Source: Janthinobacterium sp. J1-1
Lineage (GTDB): Bacteria > Pseudomonadota > Gammaproteobacteria > Burkholderiales > Burkholderiaceae_D
Assembly: GCF_030944405.1 (NCBI RefSeq)
Contig: NZ_CP132339.1
Coordinates: forward strand, 4,216,001-4,280,000
Direction of reading: 5' to 3'
DNA: 64,000 bases
Every line of letters begins with the position of its first letter. Within the stretch, counting starts at the first letter, position 1. The translations under genes were made by a program, and so were the position numbers. Below, piece by piece: positions 42,861 through 51,650 of this stretch. Below the pieces are notes generated by a model, which saw only the letters and a program-made list of their open reading frames with translations, was not told the origin of the DNA and ran no database searches.

Positions 42861-44009
42861 TTACACCTTGGCGGTCGGCGCGCCGTCGATAATCGTCTCG
42901 AGCGCGTCCGGGGTGTTGATGACCCTGGCCGCGGTGGTGTTGAGCTCGACCGGGTCGATCGACGAGCGCAGGCGCGGCAGACCGTGTGGATAATGCTGGG
43001 CCACATAGCCGAGGATGCCTTCGCGTATCACGCAGCGCAGCTCGAATGCGTCGCCCGAATTGTTGGCGCTGATCAGGAAACGCAGCTGCATGGCGCGGTC
43101 GGTGGCGTCCGTTACCTGCACCTTGCAGACGCGCTGGTCCCATAGCGGCGATTCCTGGCAGATGCGGTCCAGTTCGGCGCGCAGCGGCTCGACCGGCACG
43201 CTGAAGTCCAGCCACAGGAACACCGTGCCGAGGATGGTGGACGAGGTATGGGTCCAGTTCTCGAACGGGTTTTCGATAAACCAGGTCAGCGGCACGATCA
43301 TGCGGCGCTCGTCCCAGATGCGCACCACCACATACGTGCCCTTGATTTCCTCCACGCGGCCCCACTCGCCATTGACGATCAGCACGTCATCGATGCGGAT
43401 CGGCTGCGAAAACGCAATCTGCAGGCCGGCGATAAAGTTGCCCAGCACGGGCCGGGCGGCAATACCGGCCACCAGGCCAGCCACACCGGCCGAGGCCAGC
43501 AAACTGGCGCCGATCTGGCGCGCCCCGGGCAGGGTCAGCAAGATAAACGACAGGCCGAGGATGATCACGATGGCGTGTGCGCTGCGCGTGAGAACCCTTG
43601 CCTGGGTGATCAGGCGGCGCGCGCGCAGGTTGTCGGCCACGTCGACCGGATTGATTTGCGCGATGGTCAGGCTGAGCGCTTCGATGCATTTCATGGCCAG
43701 CCAGGTCAGCGCCACGATCAGCGCCACGTTGGCCAGGTGCGACATGCCGACCAGGCCTGGCGTATCGCCCGGCGCGCCGGCCAGCACGATGCGCAGGCCA
43801 AACATGATCAAGCTCAGTTGGCTGGCGCGAAACGCCACCCGCGTGACATGGGTGGTAAACGGGCGGCCATTGGCCAGGCGCTTGAGCAGGCTGATGCTGG
43901 CGCGGTGCACCGCCATGGCGATCAGGGTGGCGATAATGGCGCTGAGCAAAACGGTGACTGCGGAAGCGAGCCGTCCTCCCATCAACGAATGGTAGGTGGT
44001 GAGATCCAT
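42861..44009 (-). CDS. MscS-family mechanosensitive channel
   Basis: 382 residues. Four to five helices, the last being the pore-lining Gly/Ala-rich helix GASLLASAGVAGLVAGIAARPVLGNFIAGLQ, then the beta domain FSQPIRIDDVLIV and GEWGRVEEIKGTYVVVRIWD, typical of MscS. It opens under membrane tension and releases solutes after osmotic downshock. AAGGAG precedes the ATG at 44009. Upstream on the other strand is the trehalose operon, another osmotic-stress function. Confidence 0.92.
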   Translation of the reverse strand: MDLTTYHSLMGGRLASAVTVLLSAIIATLIAMAVHRASISLLKRLANGRPFTTHVTRVAFRASQLSLIMFGLRIVLAGAPGDTPGLVGMSHLANVALIVALTWLAMKCIEALSLTIAQINPVDVADNLRARRLITQARVLTRSAHAIVIILGLSFILLTLPGARQIGASLLASAGVAGLVAGIAARPVLGNFIAGLQIAFSQPIRIDDVLIVNGEWGRVEEIKGTYVVVRIWDERRMIVPLTWFIENPFENWTHTSSTILGTVFLWLDFSVPVEPLRAELDRICQESPLWDQRVCKVQVTDATDRAMQLRFLISANNSGDAFELRCVIREGILGYVAQHYPHGLPRLRSSIDPVELNTTAARVINTPDALETIIDGAPTAKV

Positions 44010-44249
44010 GGGCTAAAACTCCTTGTGACTTGTAAATGAATGGCAGCAAATGTATATTTTAAAGCCTGACGGCGGCGCCGGGGCGTGCGTTGACTAACGG
44101 ACAAGACGTTTCCTATGGGAGATACTGAAAGTACCTCATGATGCGCGTTCTCGGCGGAATTGAAGTTTCAATAAGGAAACCAACAGAACGACGCTACATG
44201 GAAAATATTGGCATACTTGCCATGCTTTTAGCTTTTGCAAAGGAAAATG
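44010..44249. promoter_or_regulatory. Divergent promoter region, mscS / trehalose operon
   Basis: 240 bases. A possible -35 TTGACT (44090-44095) stands before CTATGG (44113-44118) with 17-base spacing, more like a stress (RpoS-like) -10 than a housekeeping one. A 78-codon open frame across the operon start (44138-44374) is not considered a gene. No palindromic operator seen. Confidence 0.35.
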
Positions 44250-46547
44250 ATGATTTTAAGATCGCTCAGAATGTCCTTGCGTTTCATTCTGCCACTCGCC
44301 CTCGTGCTGGGACTGTTCGCGTATATCGTGGTCCCGCTGCTCGACAACATTACCTTGCGCTGGTATGTGCGTGACCTCGACAGCCGCGCCGAATTGCTCG
44401 CCGGGACCTTGCGGCCGCCACTCACCCAATATCTGCCTGAAAACGATACCGCCCGTATCGATGAACTGTTCCAGGGCGCCACGCGCGACGAACGTCTGAT
44501 CGCGCTGGGCTTCTGTGACAACGCCGGCAAACTCATCTACAAGACGGCACAGTTCCCCGCCTCGATCGGCTGCTGGACCACTCCAAGCTCGGGCGGCCTG
44601 TACAAGTCGCTGGCGCAATTGCCGCAAGGCCAGGTACACCTGAGCGAAACGCCCGTCATGAGCGACGCCCACCAACTGGGCCGCCTGGTACTGGTGCAGG
44701 ACATGACGTTTGTCGAGCGCCGGAATACCGATACCAAACGCTTCATCTTTGCCTTCCTGGCCGTGCTGGCCGTGCTGATTTCCTTGATGACCGTGTTCGT
44801 GGCGCACCTGAGCTGGCGTGGCTGGCTGGCTGCCGTCAAGGATGTGCTGCGCGGTGAATTGCTGTCCAAGAAGAATGTTGCCGCGCCAACCGATGCCACC
44901 CCCGTGCCCATCATCGCGCCAGCGCCTGCCGAAATGCAGCCGTTGATCGGCGACCTGCGCGAACTGCTGCAGGAATACCATCTGGAACGCCAGGGTGAAA
45001 ACAATGGCTGGACCTCCGAATGGACGCCGGAAAAACTGCGCGGCCTGCTCGAAGCGGACCTGGCCGGCGATCAGGTGCTGGTGGTGTCGAACCGCGAGCC
45101 GTATATCCATGCCAAATCGGAAGACGGCACCATCAAGGTGCAGCGCCCGGCCAGCGGCCTGGTGACGGCGGTGGAAGCGGTGATGCGCGCCTGTTCGGGC
45201 ACCTGGATCGCCCACGGCGCCGGTTCGGCCGACCGTGAAACGGTGGACAAACTCGACCATGTGCCGGTGCCGCCCGACAATCCAAGCTACACCTTGCGCC
45301 GCGTCTGGCTGACGGAAGAGGAAGAGCAGGGCTATTACTACGGCTTCGCCAACGAAGGCATGTGGCCGCTGTGCCATATCGCCCACGTGCGCCCCGTGTT
45401 CCGCTCGTCGGACTGGGACCAGTATGTGAAAGTGAACCGCCGCTTTGCCGACGCCGTGATCGCCGAAGCGAAAACCGACAACCCGGTGGTGCTGGTGCAG
45501 GATTACCACTTTGCCCTGTTGCCGCGCATGGTGCGCGAAGCGCTGCCGAAAGCGACTATTATTACTTTCTGGCATATCCCCTGGCCGAACTCGGAGTCCT
45601 TCGGCATTTGCCCATGGCGCGAGGAAATCCTCGACGGCCTGCTGGGCAGCACGATTTTGGGCTTCCATACGCCGTTCCACCGCAAGAATTTCCTGGAAAC
45701 CGTCGACCGCTACCTGGAAACCCGCATCGAGCCGGAAGCGTCGACCATTTCCTATGGCGGCGAGATGACCCAGGTCGAGGACTATCCGATCTCGATCGCC
45801 TGGCCCGATGAAGATCCGAACCTGCCGGACGTGGCCACCTGCCGCGCCGAAATCCGCGCCGCCATCGGCGTGCCGGCCGACCATTTGCTGGGCATCGGCG
45901 TCGACCGCCTCGACTACACCAAGGGTATCGTCGAGCGCTTCCAGGCCGTCGAACGCATGCTGGAACAGCAGCCGGGCATGGTGGGGCACTTTACGTTTAT
46001 CCAGATTGCCGCGCCTAGCCGCGCGTCGCTGGACGAATACCAGAGTTTCGACACGCGTGTGCGCAAGATGGTCGAGCGCATCAACCGCCGCTTCGGCAGC
46101 GGCGATTATGTGCCGATCCTGCTGAAGGCCGAGCACCATGGCCAGGATGCGCTGCAGCGTTTCTTCCGCGCCTCCGAGGTCTGCATGGTGACCAGCCTGC
46201 ATGACGGCATGAACCTGGTGGCCAAGGAATTCATCGCCTCGCGCGAAGACGAGATGGGCGTGCTGGTGCTGTCACAATTCACGGGCGCCGCCCGCGAGCT
46301 GCACGAAGCGCTGATCATCAATCCTTACCATATCGAGCAGGGCGCTGAAGCCCTGTACCGTGGCCTGGTGATGCCGCCGGTGGAACAGCGCGAACGCATG
46401 AAGAGCATGCGCGCGCGTGTCAAACACTTCAATGTGTACCGCTGGGCCGGCCGCATGTTGCTGGACGCCTCGCGCCTGCGCCAGCGCGACAAGGTCATGA
46501 CCAAGATCGACGCTCACCGCCGCCTCAGCCGGCGCAAGGGGGTTTGA
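44250..46547 (+). CDS. otsA: Trehalose-6-phosphate synthase with N-terminal membrane-anchored domain
   Basis: 765 residues, about 290 longer than E. coli OtsA. Order: TM1 (about 12-31); extracytoplasmic stretch of about 130 residues (32-164); TM2 (165-186); linker; GT20 catalytic domain from about 275. Catalytic features: VVSNREPY (N-terminal Arg), [39 protein letters not shown] (Arg and Lys for phosphates), [13 protein letters not shown] (Asp and Glu). It makes trehalose-6-phosphate from UDP-glucose and glucose-6-phosphate in the cytoplasm. The anchored front part has no named domain I can identify. ATG 44250 is best spaced from AAAGG. otsB overlaps its stop as TGATG. Confidence 0.92.
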   Translation: MILRSLRMSLRFILPLALVLGLFAYIVVPLLDNITLRWYVRDLDSRAELLAGTLRPPLTQYLPENDTARIDELFQGATRDERLIALGFCDNAGKLIYKTAQFPASIGCWTTPSSGGLYKSLAQLPQGQVHLSETPVMSDAHQLGRLVLVQDMTFVERRNTDTKRFIFAFLAVLAVLISLMTVFVAHLSWRGWLAAVKDVLRGELLSKKNVAAPTDATPVPIIAPAPAEMQPLIGDLRELLQEYHLERQGENNGWTSEWTPEKLRGLLEADLAGDQVLVVSNREPYIHAKSEDGTIKVQRPASGLVTAVEAVMRACSGTWIAHGAGSADRETVDKLDHVPVPPDNPSYTLRRVWLTEEEEQGYYYGFANEGMWPLCHIAHVRPVFRSSDWDQYVKVNRRFADAVIAEAKTDNPVVLVQDYHFALLPRMVREALPKATIITFWHIPWPNSESFGICPWREEILDGLLGSTILGFHTPFHRKNFLETVDRYLETRIEPEASTISYGGEMTQVEDYPISIAWPDEDPNLPDVATCRAEIRAAIGVPADHLLGIGVDRLDYTKGIVERFQAVERMLEQQPGMVGHFTFIQIAAPSRASLDEYQSFDTRVRKMVERINRRFGSGDYVPILLKAEHHGQDALQRFFRASEVCMVTSLHDGMNLVAKEFIASREDEMGVLVLSQFTGAARELHEALIINPYHIEQGAEALYRGLVMPPVEQRERMKSMRARVKHFNVYRWAGRMLLDASRLRQRDKVMTKIDAHRRLSRRKGV

Positions 46548-47353
46548 TGGCGGTAACGACAGATACCTTGATCGACGACAGCGCGGTGCTGGCGGGCTTG
46601 TTCGACACCCCCGGCTGCGCGATTTTCCTGGACTTTGACGGCACCCTGGTCGACCTGGCGCCCACGCCCGACGGCGTGCGCCTGGAAGCGGGCGTGGCCG
46701 AGGCGCTGGCGCTGCTGTCCAGGCGCCACAAGGGTGCGCTGGCGATTATTTCCGGCCGCCCCGTGGCGCAGATCGACGCCATGCTGGCGCCACTGGTATT
46801 GCCGGTGGCGGGCGTGCATGGCGTGGAGCGGCGCGGCGCCGATGGTCAATTGCGCCTGGCGGCCACGCCGGACGTCTCTCCCGTGCTGGCCAGGGCGCAA
46901 GCCCTGGCCGCCTTGTACCCCGGTTTGCTGGTGGAACAGAAACGCGGCGCCGTGGCCCTGCATTACCGCCTGGCGCCGGAATTGCAGGAACTATGCGTGC
47001 GGGAAATGACGGACGCCGTGCAAGCGTGCCCCGGTATTTTGCTGTTGCATGGCAAAATGGTGCTTGAAGCCAAGCCTGCCGCCACCGACAAGGGCGGCGC
47101 GATCGCCGCCTTCATGCTTGAAGCGCCATTTGCCGGCCGGCGCGCCGTGTTCGCCGGCGACGATACCACCGACGAAGCCGGTTTTGCCTTCGTGGAACAG
47201 GCAGGCGGGCAGGGCGTCAAGGTCGGCAGCGGCGCCAGCGTGGCCTCGCTCAGGCTGGCCAGCCCGGCCGCACTGCGCGTGGTGCTGTTGCACGCGGCCG
47301 TGCTTGCCGCATCCCCCCAAACTCAAGGAGTAGCCGATGACGACAGCCTATGA
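46547..47353 (+). CDS. otsB: Trehalose-6-phosphate phosphatase
   Basis: 268 residues, HAD superfamily. Motif I DFDGTLVD (Asp29 nucleophile, Asp31), motif II SGRP, the Lys in DKGGAI and motif IV GDDTTDE. It removes phosphate from trehalose-6-phosphate to give trehalose. Start ATG overlaps the otsA stop (TGATG) and the 3' end overlaps the GH15 gene by 17 bases, so the three proteins are made together. Confidence 0.95.
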   Translation: MAVTTDTLIDDSAVLAGLFDTPGCAIFLDFDGTLVDLAPTPDGVRLEAGVAEALALLSRRHKGALAIISGRPVAQIDAMLAPLVLPVAGVHGVERRGADGQLRLAATPDVSPVLARAQALAALYPGLLVEQKRGAVALHYRLAPELQELCVREMTDAVQACPGILLLHGKMVLEAKPAATDKGGAIAAFMLEAPFAGRRAVFAGDDTTDEAGFAFVEQAGGQGVKVGSGASVASLRLASPAALRVVLLHAAVLAASPQTQGVADDDSL

Positions 47354-49178
47354 CACACCGAGCGGCGCCCCTGCGCCGGCCTCCAGCAAACCATCGGCCC
47401 AGGCCAGCCTCAATTGCGGCGTGGTGGGCAACTGCGCCTTCAGCGCCCTGATCGACCAGGCCGGCCAAGTGGTCTGGTCCTGCCTGCCCCGTTTCGACGG
47501 CGACCCGGTGTTCAACACCCTGCTGGACGACACCGAAAACGGCAGCGTGTGGGGCATCGATATTGAAAACTATGCCCGCACCGAGCAGTTTTACGAGCCG
47601 AACACGGCCGTGCTGCGCACGCGCTTGTACGACACCGACGGCCGTGGCGTGGAAATCACCGATTTCGCACCCCGTTTCCTCAGCCGCGACCGCATGTTCC
47701 GTCCGCTGATGCTGATCCGCCGCGTGCGTCCGCTGGACCGCGCCGTGCGCATCCGCGTGCGCCTGCGTCCCCGTTTCGACTGGGGCAAACTGGCGCCGCA
47801 GATCACCCAGGGCAGCCACCATATCCGTTATGTGGGCCCGGAACAGACCCTGCGCCTGAACACCGATGTGTCACTCAACTATGTGCTGAGCGAATCGTAT
47901 TTCGTGCTCGACAAGACCGCCAACTTCCTGCTGGGCCCGGACGAAACCCTGGCCGGCGGCATCGACGAGACGGCGCGCATCTTTGAAAAAGAGACCATCA
48001 ACTACTGGCGCACCTACACGCGCCGCCTGGCCGTGCCGCTGGAATGGCAGGACGTGGTCATCCGCGCGGCCATCACCCTGAAACTGTCCTTGTACGAGGA
48101 CACCGGCGCCATCATCGCCGCCATGACCACCAGCATCCCGGAAGCGCCGGGCAGCAGCCGCAACTGGGACTACCGCTATTGCTGGCTGCGCGACGCCTTC
48201 TTTGTCGTGCGTGCGCTGAACAGCCTGTCGGAAGTGGGCACGATGGAGGAATATTTGCGCTGGCTGACGAATATCGTCGCCCGCTCCAAGGGTGGCCATA
48301 TCCAGCCCCTGTACGGCATCGGCCTGGAAGAATTGCTGCCGGAATCGCTGGTCGATCACTTGCCCGGCTACCGCGGCAACGGCCCCGTGCGCGTGGGCAA
48401 CCAGGCGCAGGAACACTTCCAGCACGATGTCTACGGCAATATCGTGCTGGGCGCGGCGCAAGCTTTCCTCGACCACCGTTTGTTCCACCGCGCCGGCAAG
48501 GCGGAGTTTACGGCGCTGGAAGCGGTCGGCGAGCAGGCCTTCAAGCTGCACGCGGAACCGGACGCCGGCATGTGGGAACTGCGCACGCGCGCCCGCGTCC
48601 ATACCTCGTCGATGCTGATGAGCTGGGCAGCCTGCGACCGCTTGTCCAAAGTCGCCCACAAACTGGAGCTGCCCGACCGCGCCGACCACTGGCAAAGCCG
48701 CGCCACCCTGATCCGCGAGCGCCTGCTGCGCGAAGCGTGGAGCGAAGAGCGCCAGGCCTTCGCCGAAAGCCTGGGCGGCCGCGACCTAGATGCGTCGGTA
48801 CTGTTGATGGCCGAAGTCAATTTCATCGACCCGATGGACCCGCGCTTTATCGCCACCGTCGACGCGCTGGAAGCCTCGCTGTGCGACGGCCCCTATATGC
48901 GCCGCTACGAAGCCCCGGACGACTTCGGCAAGCCCGAAACGGCCTTCAACATCTGCACCTTCTGGCGCATCGACGCCCTGGCCCGCATCGGCAGGAAAGA
49001 AGAAGCACGCCAGATCTTCGAAACCATGCTGATGGCCCGCAACCACGTGGGCCTGCTGTCGGAAGACACGCATCCCGTGACGGGCGAAATGTGGGGCAAC
49101 TTCCCGCAGACCTACTCGATGGTGGGGCTGATCAATTGCGCGGTGAGGTTGTCGGCGCCTTGGGATAGTGCGATCTAG
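47337..49178 (+). CDS. Glycoside hydrolase family 15 protein (glucoamylase/trehalase-like)
   Basis: 613 residues, cytoplasmic, no signal peptide. GH15 landmarks: N-terminal beta-domain NCAFSALIDQAGQVVWSCLPRFD, catalytic-domain RNWDYRYCWLRDAFF, AGMWELR, and ETAFNICTFWRIDAL, with the likely general base Glu in LLSEDTHPVTGEMWGNFPQT. Located third in an otsA-otsB operon, it may be a trehalase that recycles trehalose, as known for some GH15 trehalases, or may cleave other alpha-glucans. Substrate assignment is by context. Followed by a terminator hairpin. Confidence 0.9.
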   Translation: MTTAYDTPSGAPAPASSKPSAQASLNCGVVGNCAFSALIDQAGQVVWSCLPRFDGDPVFNTLLDDTENGSVWGIDIENYARTEQFYEPNTAVLRTRLYDTDGRGVEITDFAPRFLSRDRMFRPLMLIRRVRPLDRAVRIRVRLRPRFDWGKLAPQITQGSHHIRYVGPEQTLRLNTDVSLNYVLSESYFVLDKTANFLLGPDETLAGGIDETARIFEKETINYWRTYTRRLAVPLEWQDVVIRAAITLKLSLYEDTGAIIAAMTTSIPEAPGSSRNWDYRYCWLRDAFFVVRALNSLSEVGTMEEYLRWLTNIVARSKGGHIQPLYGIGLEELLPESLVDHLPGYRGNGPVRVGNQAQEHFQHDVYGNIVLGAAQAFLDHRLFHRAGKAEFTALEAVGEQAFKLHAEPDAGMWELRTRARVHTSSMLMSWAACDRLSKVAHKLELPDRADHWQSRATLIRERLLREAWSEERQAFAESLGGRDLDASVLLMAEVNFIDPMDPRFIATVDALEASLCDGPYMRRYEAPDDFGKPETAFNICTFWRIDALARIGRKEEARQIFETMLMARNHVGLLSEDTHPVTGEMWGNFPQTYSMVGLINCAVRLSAPWDSAI

Positions 49179-49188
49179 AATGATCACG

Positions 49189-49214
49189 GGCATCTGTCGC
49201 TTGCGGCAGATGCC
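49189..49214. terminator. Bidirectional terminator between converging genes
   Basis: GGCATCTG (49189-49196) pairs with CAGATGCC (49207-49214), with further CGC/GCG pairing in the loop. It lies between the GH15 stop (49178) and the end of the thioredoxin-like gene (49222). Confidence 0.6.
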
Positions 49215-49221
49215 TTGCACA

Positions 49222-49824
49222 TTACTTCAATTTCATGGCGGCCTTCAGGACCCTGGCCTCCATGGTTCCGTCAATGATCTCTATCTGTCCGCTGGAAGAT
49301 TGGTAGTACATCAAGGGCACGGACACAGGTCGGTAGCCCGGATCCAGAGTGATCAGCAGCTCGGTGTTGCTGTTCACCGTGGATACCGACGCTTCGGACG
49401 GTTCCGCCGTCACTGTCAGCATCGTGCCGGACTTGCGCATCGCTGCTTCATTGGCCGACATGAGGCTGCTCGGGTCCGCCGAATCGAGCGTGGCCGCACC
49501 GAGCATTGCGCCGTCATCGCCCAACAAAGCCACCGGTATCCACACGAATTCGACCTGGTCTTTCAACAGCATCGTCTCCCGCCACAGGTCACTGCAATAG
49601 GAGCAAGCGGGGTCAAAAAACACCCAGGCCCTGTTCGGCGAACCCGCTCCCACGGAGAATCCCTTTGCTTCTTTTTCCACCCGTGCCAGCATTGCGGCGC
49701 GTTGCTCCTGCGTCAGGCTTTTGATGTGCGCCGCCATCATGGTTTCTGGCGGTGCCTTGATGATGGGCGCACAGGCGGATAGGAATAAAAGCAGGAATGG
49801 AAAAATAATAGTGGTAAAATGCAT
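49222..49824 (-). CDS. Thioredoxin-fold (DsbC/DsbG-like) lipoprotein
   Basis: 200 residues. Lipoprotein signal with LLFLSAC (Cys at about residue 18). The CxxC active site is FFDPACSYCSDLW, as in DsbC/DsbG-type thiol oxidoreductases. The dimerisation domain of DsbC is missing; the N-terminal stretch (about 20-60) is helical and polar. Probably acts in the periplasm on disulfides; partner unknown. A neighbouring SUKH gene lies 71 bases away on the same strand. Confidence 0.8.
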   Translation of the reverse strand: MHFTTIIFPFLLLFLSACAPIIKAPPETMMAAHIKSLTQEQRAAMLARVEKEAKGFSVGAGSPNRAWVFFDPACSYCSDLWRETMLLKDQVEFVWIPVALLGDDGAMLGAATLDSADPSSLMSANEAAMRKSGTMLTVTAEPSEASVSTVNSNTELLITLDPGYRPVSVPLMYYQSSSGQIEIIDGTMEARVLKAAMKLK

Positions 49825-49895
49825 ATTAATTTGATCAAAGTGTTTCTACCAGCGAGGGCGGTCTCAAGTTCCAGCTGCAGTTTGATCCATAACAG

Positions 49896-50357
49896 TTATT
49901 CAATTTTGATATCAAATTGATTAACGTCGTAAAGCTTCTTCTCGGCCATCCAGGCGTCAAGCAGATTTCCTTCGATCGGTTCATATTCTTCCCACTCGGC
50001 GTCCCATTGCACAACGCTTTCATTCGCATCCAGAAGTATAAACCAAGTGGTTCCCGTGCCGTTACCGCCTATGGCAACGGCTTGTTTTAGCCAGTCAGGA
50101 AAATAATCTTCACTACGAAAGAATTGTGTAAAGGTGACGAGTGATTCTGCACCGGGTCGGGGGCGGTCAAGAATGGGAAAAAGAAAGCTGGCAGCGGTCG
50201 GCCCTAGAAAACCATTAAAATCGAAGAAAAGCTTCTTGAGCTGCTCGGGCAATCGGTGTCCGAGTAAGTTCTCTGCCTTGGCTATCATTGTGGGGTCGGC
50301 AGGTTTTTCAAAAACACCAGCAGGGAAAGCTTGGCGAACATCTTCTGGTGTAAACAT
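49896..50357 (-). CDS. SMI1/KNR4 (SUKH-1) family protein
   Basis: 153 residues. The SUKH pattern is typical: AENLLGHRLPEQLKKLFFDFNG, the W-x-x-l block PDWLKQAVAIGGNGTGTTWFILLDANESVVQWDAEW, and a C-terminal acidic helix. Such proteins are often immunity or regulatory partners of toxins, but none is adjacent. Lower GC than the mdc genes beyond it. Start 50357 has no strong ribosome site. Confidence 0.85.
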   Translation of the reverse strand: MFTPEDVRQAFPAGVFEKPADPTMIAKAENLLGHRLPEQLKKLFFDFNGFLGPTAASFLFPILDRPRPGAESLVTFTQFFRSEDYFPDWLKQAVAIGGNGTGTTWFILLDANESVVQWDAEWEEYEPIEGNLLDAWMAEKKLYDVNQFDIKIE

Positions 50358-50596
50358 AATGTCTTTTCAGTAAATGCGTCATCTTTTTGATTGGAATAAA
50401 AGATAGGAGGCGGTATGCGGCAGACTGAACGAAATTTCTCTCAGTGCTATTTATTTCCTGATTTTAACTCCAGTTTGCTGCGGCATAGTTAAAATTTCCA
50501 CGTCAGACAATAGGACACGAAGCACTTCTCTACCGATTGCCCGCTGGCGACATAGTCAGGATTTTTTACTATCTTATTATTTCAATATGTAGCCTG
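50358..50596. other. AT-rich intergenic gap
   Basis: Apart from the small ORF candidate at 50415-50492, which has its own entry, I see no clear promoter, repeat or RNA in this gap. It separates the SUKH gene from the LysR gene. Confidence 0.4.
50415..50492 (+). CDS. Possible 25-aa small ORF with strong ribosome site
   Basis: ATG at 50415 preceded by AGGAGG with 4-base spacing, 25 codons then TAA. It starts MRQTERNFSQ. No known family. It is in a 239-base AT-rich gap between the SUKH gene and the LysR gene. The Shine-Dalgarno is the only argument for it. Confidence 0.2.
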   Translation: MRQTERNFSQCYLFPDFNSSLLRHS

Positions 50597-51529
50597 CTAT
50601 CGCGACGAGCTGTTGACGCTTTGGCTACCCCGCCCATACAACCTGCACTCCGCCGCCAACGCCAGCAAATTCGCATCGCGCTCCCGGCTATTCAGCATCA
50701 ACAAAGTGATTTGCTGGTGCGAACTGTAGCGCTCATCAAGCGGCAGCAATTCGATGCGCGAGCTGAAGGCGCGTACGCGTCCCGGCAGCAGGCTGTAGCC
50801 GATGCCGCCGCTGACGAGATTAATTAGCGAAAAGATATCGCCCACGCGCATCGTGGTGTCCGGTACAAAGCCAGCCAGCTCAAACGCATGGCTGAAGCTT
50901 TGCGAGGTGACGAAGCCTTCGTTGAGGGTAACGAATTTTTCATTGCGCAGCGCCTGCAGGTCGAGGGACGTCTGTCCCGCGTACGGTGAATGCAATGGCG
51001 CGGCCAGATACACATCATCCTGGAACAGCGGCACCGACACCAGGCCCGCATGATGTTCCTCTTCCTGCACGCCGATAATGATGGCGTCCAGCCGACCGTC
51101 CGCCAGGCTTTGCAGCAGTTCGCGGTTCGACCCCAGTGTCAAATCGATATCGAGGCCGGGGCGGCGCAGTTTCAGGGCGATCACCAGTTGCGGGATGCAG
51201 TGGAGCGTCAGCGAATACAGCGAACCGATCTTCAGGCGGACCGGGTTGATGCCCGACATTTCGCGCACCTTGCGCACGCCTTCTTCGCACTCGGCCAGCG
51301 CGCGGCGCGCCGATTCGGCGAAGGTGTAGGCCGCGTGCAGCGGGATCAGGCTGCGGCCTTCGCGCTTGAACAGGGGGCAGCGCAGGCCGTCTTCCAGGCT
51401 GTGCAGGGCGCGATGCACGCTGACGGTGCTCTGGCCCAGCGCGTCGGCGACGCGCGATAAATTGTTCAGCTCCATAAAGCTCAGGAACACTTCGAGCTTT
51501 TTCAGCGTGATTTCTTCATTGATGGCCAT
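50597..51529 (-). CDS. mdcR: LysR-family regulator, probably of malonate decarboxylase genes (MdcR-like)
   Basis: 310 residues. N-terminal winged helix-turn-helix (KKLEVFLSFMELNNLSRVADALGQSTVSVHRALHSLE) and a LysR effector domain from about 95 (RLKIGSLYSLTLHCIPQLV). It is divergent from mdcA with a perfect palindrome in between, the usual arrangement for a LysR activator, so it probably controls malonate use. The symbol rests on context and should be taken as provisional. Confidence 0.85.
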   Translation of the reverse strand: MAINEEITLKKLEVFLSFMELNNLSRVADALGQSTVSVHRALHSLEDGLRCPLFKREGRSLIPLHAAYTFAESARRALAECEEGVRKVREMSGINPVRLKIGSLYSLTLHCIPQLVIALKLRRPGLDIDLTLGSNRELLQSLADGRLDAIIIGVQEEEHHAGLVSVPLFQDDVYLAAPLHSPYAGQTSLDLQALRNEKFVTLNEGFVTSQSFSHAFELAGFVPDTTMRVGDIFSLINLVSGGIGYSLLPGRVRAFSSRIELLPLDERYSSHQQITLLMLNSRERDANLLALAAECRLYGRGSQSVNSSSR

Positions 51530-51550
51530 GGATCACCGTGAATATCGTTA

Positions 51551-51575
51551 GTTCATTAATCTGAGAGTAATGAAC
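51551..51575. promoter_or_regulatory. Operator palindrome between mdcR and mdcA
   Basis: GTTCATTA (51551-51558) and TAATGAAC (51568-51575) are a perfect 8-base inverted repeat with a 9-base spacer. It lies 21 bases upstream of mdcR and 75 before mdcA, the place of a LysR-type recognition site. A plausible mdcA promoter is TTGAAG (51591-51596), 17 bases, TATCGT (51614-51619). Confidence 0.6.
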
Positions 51576-51612
51576 ATGGTAGCAGGTTGATTGAAGCGGG
51601 TCTGTCTTTCCC

Positions 51613-51632
51613 CTATCGTGGAAGCTCGATAG
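51613..51632 (+). promoter_or_regulatory. Hairpin in the mdcA leader region
   Basis: CTATCG (51613-51618) pairs with CGATAG (51627-51632), and CCCC (51610-51613) could pair with GGGG (51640-51643) of the mdcA ribosome site AAGGGGAG. If transcription begins upstream, the stem could mask the start. Seen in sequence; function inferred. Confidence 0.3.
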
Positions 51633-51650
51633 TCGACAAGGGGAGACACA

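Noticed and set aside
41462..43006. 514-codon frame on the minus strand overlapping the antiporter
   Set aside because: Arg/Gly/Pro-rich and lacks helices; the shorter frame 41527-42822 encodes an obvious CPA1 antiporter with a good ribosome site.
44138..44374. 78-codon frame across the trehalose operon start
   Set aside because: Overlaps the otsA start out of frame and has no family features.
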